Below, piece after piece: positions 4,905-7,567 of a stretch of 7,567 nt of DNA (positions within the stretch are counted from its first letter, which is position 1; every line of letters starts with the position of its first letter). Under the pieces are notes generated by a model. It was not told the DNA's origin. It worked only from the letters and a program-made list of their open reading frames with translations, and did not search any database. Location of the stretch: assembly GCA_018816625.1 (NCBI GenBank), contig JAHIVR010000127.1, positions 1 to 7,567 on the forward strand, read 5' to 3'. This stretch comes from Nanobdellota archaeon. Lineage in GTDB: Archaea; Nanobdellota; Nanobdellia; Pacearchaeales; GW2011-AR1. The position numbers were made by a program, and so were the translations under genes.

Positions 4905-4919
4905 GTTAAGAATATTAAC
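4905..4919. promoter_or_regulatory. candidate operator: inverted repeat GTTAA-N5-TTAAC
   Basis: Perfect 5-bp arms GTTAA (4905-4909) and TTAAC (4915-4919) flank GAATA. It lies immediately downstream of the TATA box, over the expected initiation region, where a bound protein would block transcription. Short arms in AT-rich DNA can arise by chance. Confidence 0.4.
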
Positions 4920-4934
4920 TTTATAAACCTTTCT
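4920..4934 (-). promoter_or_regulatory. archaeal promoter (BRE + TATA) of the long operon
   Basis: The minus strand reads AGAAAGG followed by TTTATAAA (TATA at 4920-4927), ending 22 nt before ATG 4898. The purine-rich stretch upstream fits a BRE. This should drive the HTH gene and the overlapping genes behind it down to 1737. Confidence 0.72.
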
Positions 4935-4941
4935 ATTTATT

Positions 4942-5190
4942 TTAATATCTTCCTAGAATTTGCCCATCAAGGCGTTGCTTTCTTATATGCCCTCTTCCCC
5001 TCTTACTTTTTTTTACAAGAACAAAATCTTTTTTAACTCTAATGACTCCTGTTTTATCTCCTTTTCCTTTAACTGGTTTTCTTCCAGTCATTCTCCCAGT
5101 TTTTTTATTTTGGGTATAAGTTGTCCCATAACTTCTCTCTTTTGAAACATACCCCCCTGGAACTTTATAAAATACTTTCTTTTTAACCAT
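4942..5190 (-). CDS. small, very basic protein of unknown function, 82 aa
   Basis: ATG at 5190 is preferred over the in-frame TTG at 5205 because a TTTAAATA box ends exactly 22 nt before it, the spacing of the other leaderless genes here. The protein starts MVKKKVFYKVPGGYVSKERS and is dominated by Lys, Arg, Gly and Tyr/Val, including GRMTGRKPVKGKGDKTG (34-50) and KKSKRGRGHIRKQR (60-73). The pattern suggests short beta strands with basic Gly loops and no long helix or membrane segment. It could bind nucleic acid, or be a structural protein of a particle. It is its own transcription unit between the surface-protein genes and the HTH operon, which suggests a distinct dose or timing. No family recognised. 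Confidence 0.75.
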   Translation of the reverse strand: MVKKKVFYKVPGGYVSKERSYGTTYTQNKKTGRMTGRKPVKGKGDKTGVIRVKKDFVLVKKSKRGRGHIRKQRLDGQILGRY

Positions 5191-5211
5191 CTTTATATTA
5201 CACAATACATA

Positions 5212-5219
5212 TATTTAAA
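5212..5219 (-). promoter_or_regulatory. TATA box of the basic 82-aa gene
   Basis: Minus strand TTTAAATA, ending 22 nt before ATG 5190 and overlapping the stop codon of the upstream membrane gene. This fixes the preferred start codon. Confidence 0.55.
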
Positions 5220-5445
5220 ACTTTTGTTTTAACCTTATTTTCTTTACATTCTTCTTAAAAAAACCAATTATTTCTTCGGTGAATAGAACAAAGAAAAAGA
5301 TTATAAGCAATAGAAAAGTACCTAAAGAAGAATTAGAAGGAAAAATTTGTTTCCCATAATAATTTACTGCTTGACTTACATCTGAAAAATTATATCCTCC
5401 AAATAGGAGAAATATTGCTAATAAAACAATTATTATCCATCGCAT
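5215..5445 (-). CDS. two-helix membrane or secreted protein, 76 aa
   Basis: ATG at 5445 comes one base after the stop of the repeat protein, so it is translated from the same message; no separate TATA box or clear ribosome binding site is visible. The N-terminus MRWIIIVLLAIFLLFGGY is a signal peptide or first membrane helix. A polar loop (NFSDVSQAVNYYGKQIFPSN) follows, then a strong second helix at residues ~42-63 (GTFLLLIIFFFVLFTEEIIG). The protein ends in a basic tail, KKNVKKIRLKQKF, closely resembling the KKIKLKKKF end of the repeat protein. Likely a membrane partner of that protein, with the polar loop on the outside. No family recognised. Confidence 0.8.
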   Translation of the reverse strand: MRWIIIVLLAIFLLFGGYNFSDVSQAVNYYGKQIFPSNSSLGTFLLLIIFFFVLFTEEIIGFFKKNVKKIRLKQKF

Positions 5446-5446
5446 T

Positions 5447-7567
5447 TTAAAATTTCTTTTTCAATTTAATTTTCTTAAAAAGCATAAATTCCCCATAAAA
5501 TATCAACAAAATCAACAAAGCCATAGTAATAATTCTTCCTCTCTGTAAATTATTAGGAGATATTTTACCAGCTAGATAATCCCAATATTCCTGTAGGTCT
5601 TTTGGAATTCTAATAATTTTTATTAAAGAAGTTTCGCATTCTTCTAAATTATCAAAATAACCTTTAGGACACTCAATTTCATAAAAATATTCTGAAATAC
5701 AAAAACTATCTTCAACTACTTGATAACATTTTATCATTCTAACTCCTCCACCCCCTCCAGGAGAGATTGGGGCAAGTCCTACTAACTCTAAAACCCAATT
5801 AATTGATTGAAGAATAGTTCTAAAAACAGAAATTGCCCTATCTTGAAATATTGAGAAACTTATGGTTTGGGAAATTGTTCTTGGAATGTCTTTCATTCTA
5901 TCAAATGAATCAGAAATAGTGAGGGATTGTTCAGATGTTCTAAATCCTGAAAATAAACTTATTGCTGAGTCTGAGAAAAAGATATTTTGGGGTATTATTT
6001 TGAATCCAGTAAATAGTCTATTGATTGAATCTGAAAAAATAATTGATTGAGAAATTACTTCATCATAAATTCCTCCCCTAGTTCCAGTTCCAAAAATAGA
6101 AAAATATATGTTTTGTAAGGAGATTTTAAAACTTGCAAAAAGTCTTGTGAGTGAATCTGAAAAATAAATGTTCTGTGATGAAATTATGTTTCCTGCAAAA
6201 AGTCTTGTGATTGATGTTGAAAAGTAGATGTTTTGTGGTGGGTTTCTAAAACCTGAAAATAAAGAAGTTGTTGAATCTGAAAAGAGGATATTTTGGGTGG
6301 GTGTTGTAGTTCCTGAAAATAGTCTTGTGAAGGAATCTGATAAATAAATGTTTTGTAGTGAAGTTCTAAAACTATTAAGTAATCTTATAAAATCGTCTGA
6401 GAATAAAATGTTTTGATTTGAAACTCTTGTTCCTCCAAATAATCTAGTAAAAGTATCGCTAAATAAAATGTTTTGAGATTGTAATCTAAATCCTGAAAAT
6501 AATCTAAACACAGAATCTGAAAAGAGGATATTTTGGGTGGGGTTTCTTATTGTTGTAACTAAATTATTTATTGAATCTGAAATTGTTAAGGATTGTGAGA
6601 TTGTTCTTGTATTAGAACCTCCAGCTTCTGGAAGGCTAAAGGAAAAGTAGATATTGTGTGGTGATGTTCTAAAACTTGCAAGTAATCTTGTAAAGGAATC
6701 TGATAAAAAGGTATTTTGAGCTAGGAGTCTTAAACCTCCAAATAATCTCATTACAGAATCTCCTAAAGTTAGAGTTTGTGGTGCATTTCTTAGGCTTGAA
6801 AGTGTTGGGTCTGGTGAATCTGAAAAGAAAATATTTTGATTAGAGGTTTTAAATCCTGTAAGGAGATTTGAGACTAACACATTGAAAGTTATTGTTTGAG
6901 ATGGGTTTCTGATTATTCCATATAAATTACTTATAGAATCTGAAATTGTTAGGGGTTGGTGGGGAGTTCTTAAACCTCCAAATGTTGAATCTGCTTCATC
7001 TGATAAATAAATGTTTTGAGTGGGCATTTTAAATCCTGTAAATAGTCTAAACATAAAATCTGAGAATAAAATGTTTTGCAATGAAGTTCTAAACCCATTA
7101 AGTATCCTTATAAAATCGTCTGAAAAGTAAATGTTTTGAGGGGAATTTCTAAATCCTTTAAATAATCTAAACACTGAATCTGAAAAGAGGATATTCTGTG
7201 ATGGATTTCTCAGTGTTGTAATTAAATTAGAAATAGAATCTGAAATTGTTAAGGATTGAGGAATTGTTCTTAAAGATTGTCCCCCAGCTCCTGGAAGGTT
7301 TAAGGAAAAGTAAAGATTTTGATAAGCAAATCTTAATCCACCTAAAAGTCTAATTACAGAATCACCAAGAGTTAAAGTTTGGGGTGAGCTTCTTAGACTT
7401 GATAAGGTTGGGTCTGGTGAATCTGAAAAGAAGATGTTTTGATTTGAAGTTTTAAATCCTGTGAATAAATTTGAAATTAAGGCGTTGAAAGTTAGTGTTT
7501 GAGAGGGTGTTCTAATAATCCCAAATAGATTATTTACCACTGTTGAAAAATAGATATTTTGTGGTGA
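5447..7567 (-). CDS. giant 20-residue-repeat surface protein, C-terminal part; start outside window
   Basis: The frame is open to the last base of the window: nine more codons upstream of the GTG at 7540 read SPQNIYFST, which is itself repeat sequence, so the true start lies beyond 7567. Numbering from 7540, residues 1-590 are about 29 tandem 20-residue units with the pattern SDSxxRLFxGFRxxxQNIxF. A Pro/Gly hinge (PISPGGGGG, 591-599) follows, then a segment with four cysteines (605, 614, 624, 635), a membrane helix (~669-688) and a basic end (KKIKLKKKF). This is the plan of an exported fibre anchored by its C-terminus with the repeats outside; regular strand-turn units suggest a beta-solenoid or stacked sheet. 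Similar SDS-repeat proteins occur, to my memory, in uncultivated archaea, without known function. An adhesin, pilus-like fibre or virion spike is possible. Confidence 0.88.
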   Translation of the reverse strand, partial: SPQNIYFSTVVNNLFGIIRTPSQTLTFNALISNLFTGFKTSNQNIFFSDSPDPTLSSLRSSPQTLTLGDSVIRLLGGLRFAYQNLYFSLNLPGAGGQSLRTIPQSLTISDSISNLITTLRNPSQNILFSDSVFRLFKGFRNSPQNIYFSDDFIRILNGFRTSLQNILFSDFMFRLFTGFKMPTQNIYLSDEADSTFGGLRTPHQPLTISDSISNLYGIIRNPSQTITFNVLVSNLLTGFKTSNQNIFFSDSPDPTLSSLRNAPQTLTLGDSVMRLFGGLRLLAQNTFLSDSFTRLLASFRTSPHNIYFSFSLPEAGGSNTRTISQSLTISDSINNLVTTIRNPTQNILFSDSVFRLFSGFRLQSQNILFSDTFTRLFGGTRVSNQNILFSDDFIRLLNSFRTSLQNIYLSDSFTRLFSGTTTPTQNILFSDSTTSLFSGFRNPPQNIYFSTSITRLFAGNIISSQNIYFSDSLTRLFASFKISLQNIYFSIFGTGTRGGIYDEVISQSIIFSDSINRLFTGFKIIPQNIFFSDSAISLFSGFRTSEQSLTISDSFDRMKDIPRTISQTISFSIFQDRAISVFRTILQSINWVLELVGLAPISPGGGGGVRMIKCYQVVEDSFCISEYFYEIECPKGYFDNLEECETSLIKIIRIPKDLQEYWDYLAGKISPNNLQRGRIITMALLILLIFYGEFMLFKKIKLKKKF
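5771..7567. repeat. tandem 60-bp coding repeats, with a 603-bp higher-order duplication
   Basis: The DNA repeats with a 60-bp step along the whole stretch; GAATCTGA and AAATGTTTTG-like blocks recur on the plus strand at the same phase. A larger block is duplicated with a 603-bp offset: GTTGGGTCTGGTGAATCTG occurs at 6804 and again at 7407, with similar flanks. Two units are irregular, with a Pro-Gly/Glu-Ala-Gly-Gly insert (about 7284 and 6621). Confidence 0.9.

Noticed and set aside
4960..5145. Plus-strand open frame opposite the basic 82-aa gene
   Set aside because: Composition (Ser/Phe-rich) mirrors Lys/Gly codons on the other strand.
5862..6050. Plus-strand open frame within the repeat gene
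   Set aside because: Antisense of the 60-bp repeats; such frames arise automatically from the repeat phase.
5771..7567. CRISPR-like array
   Set aside because: The periodic DNA is a continuous coding repeat with 60-bp step and no unique spacers between identical repeats.
1..7567. tRNA, rRNA or hairpin terminators
   Set aside because: No GC-rich structured segment or tRNA-like arm pattern was visible in the strongly AT-rich gaps, and no clear T-run terminator follows the operon ends on the minus strand.

Overview
The window is about 7.6 kb of very AT-rich DNA in which every supportable gene reads on the minus strand, so the text runs from the 7567 end (upstream) to the 1 end (downstream). The promoter layout looks archaeal. 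Four TATA-like 8-mers all stop exactly 22 nt before a start codon, as expected for leaderless archaeal transcripts, and genes inside operons carry GGAGG-type Shine-Dalgarno sites or ATGA/TAATG overlaps. No gene identifies the host. The tight packing, many small proteins of unknown function, two HNH nucleases, two helix-turn-helix proteins and a possible primase-fold protein suggest an archaeal virus, provirus or other mobile element. A DPANN-like or thaumarchaeal host is a guess from base composition and protein style, not a demonstrated fact.

Layout in transcription order. (1) 7567-5447: C-terminal part of a very large protein of about 30 repeats of 20 residues, ending in a Gly hinge, a four-cysteine segment and a membrane anchor; its real start lies outside the window. 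One base later comes a two-helix membrane protein (5445-5215) with a similar basic tail. (2) 5190-4942: a small, highly basic protein with its own TATA box. (3) 4898-1737: a long overlapping operon. It begins with an HTH protein, followed by two membrane proteins, a short HNH nuclease, a third membrane protein, a 38-residue basic protein with an excellent ribosome binding site, a zinc-ribbon-like locus that appears broken by frameshifts, a larger HTH-HNH nuclease, a CCGH-motif protein and a SWIM zinc-finger protein. (4) 1670-1127: a second HTH protein related to the first, then a coiled-coil protein. (5) 1086 to beyond position 1: a protein with features of an archaeo-eukaryotic primase fold, translationally coupled to a Glu/Lys-rich coiled-coil protein cut by the window edge.

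The two HTH genes each open a transcription unit. One has a direct repeat and the other an inverted repeat beside its TATA box, so they are the best candidates for the element's own switches. The upstream block looks like surface or particle components and the downstream block like nucleic-acid functions, but this division is inferred from order and domain types only.

Most notable points: the 60-bp/603-bp nested repeat gene; three places between 3116 and 3540 where one extra base would restore a sensible frame; the hidden 38-residue gene; the uniform leaderless promoters with candidate operators; and the possible degenerate primase.
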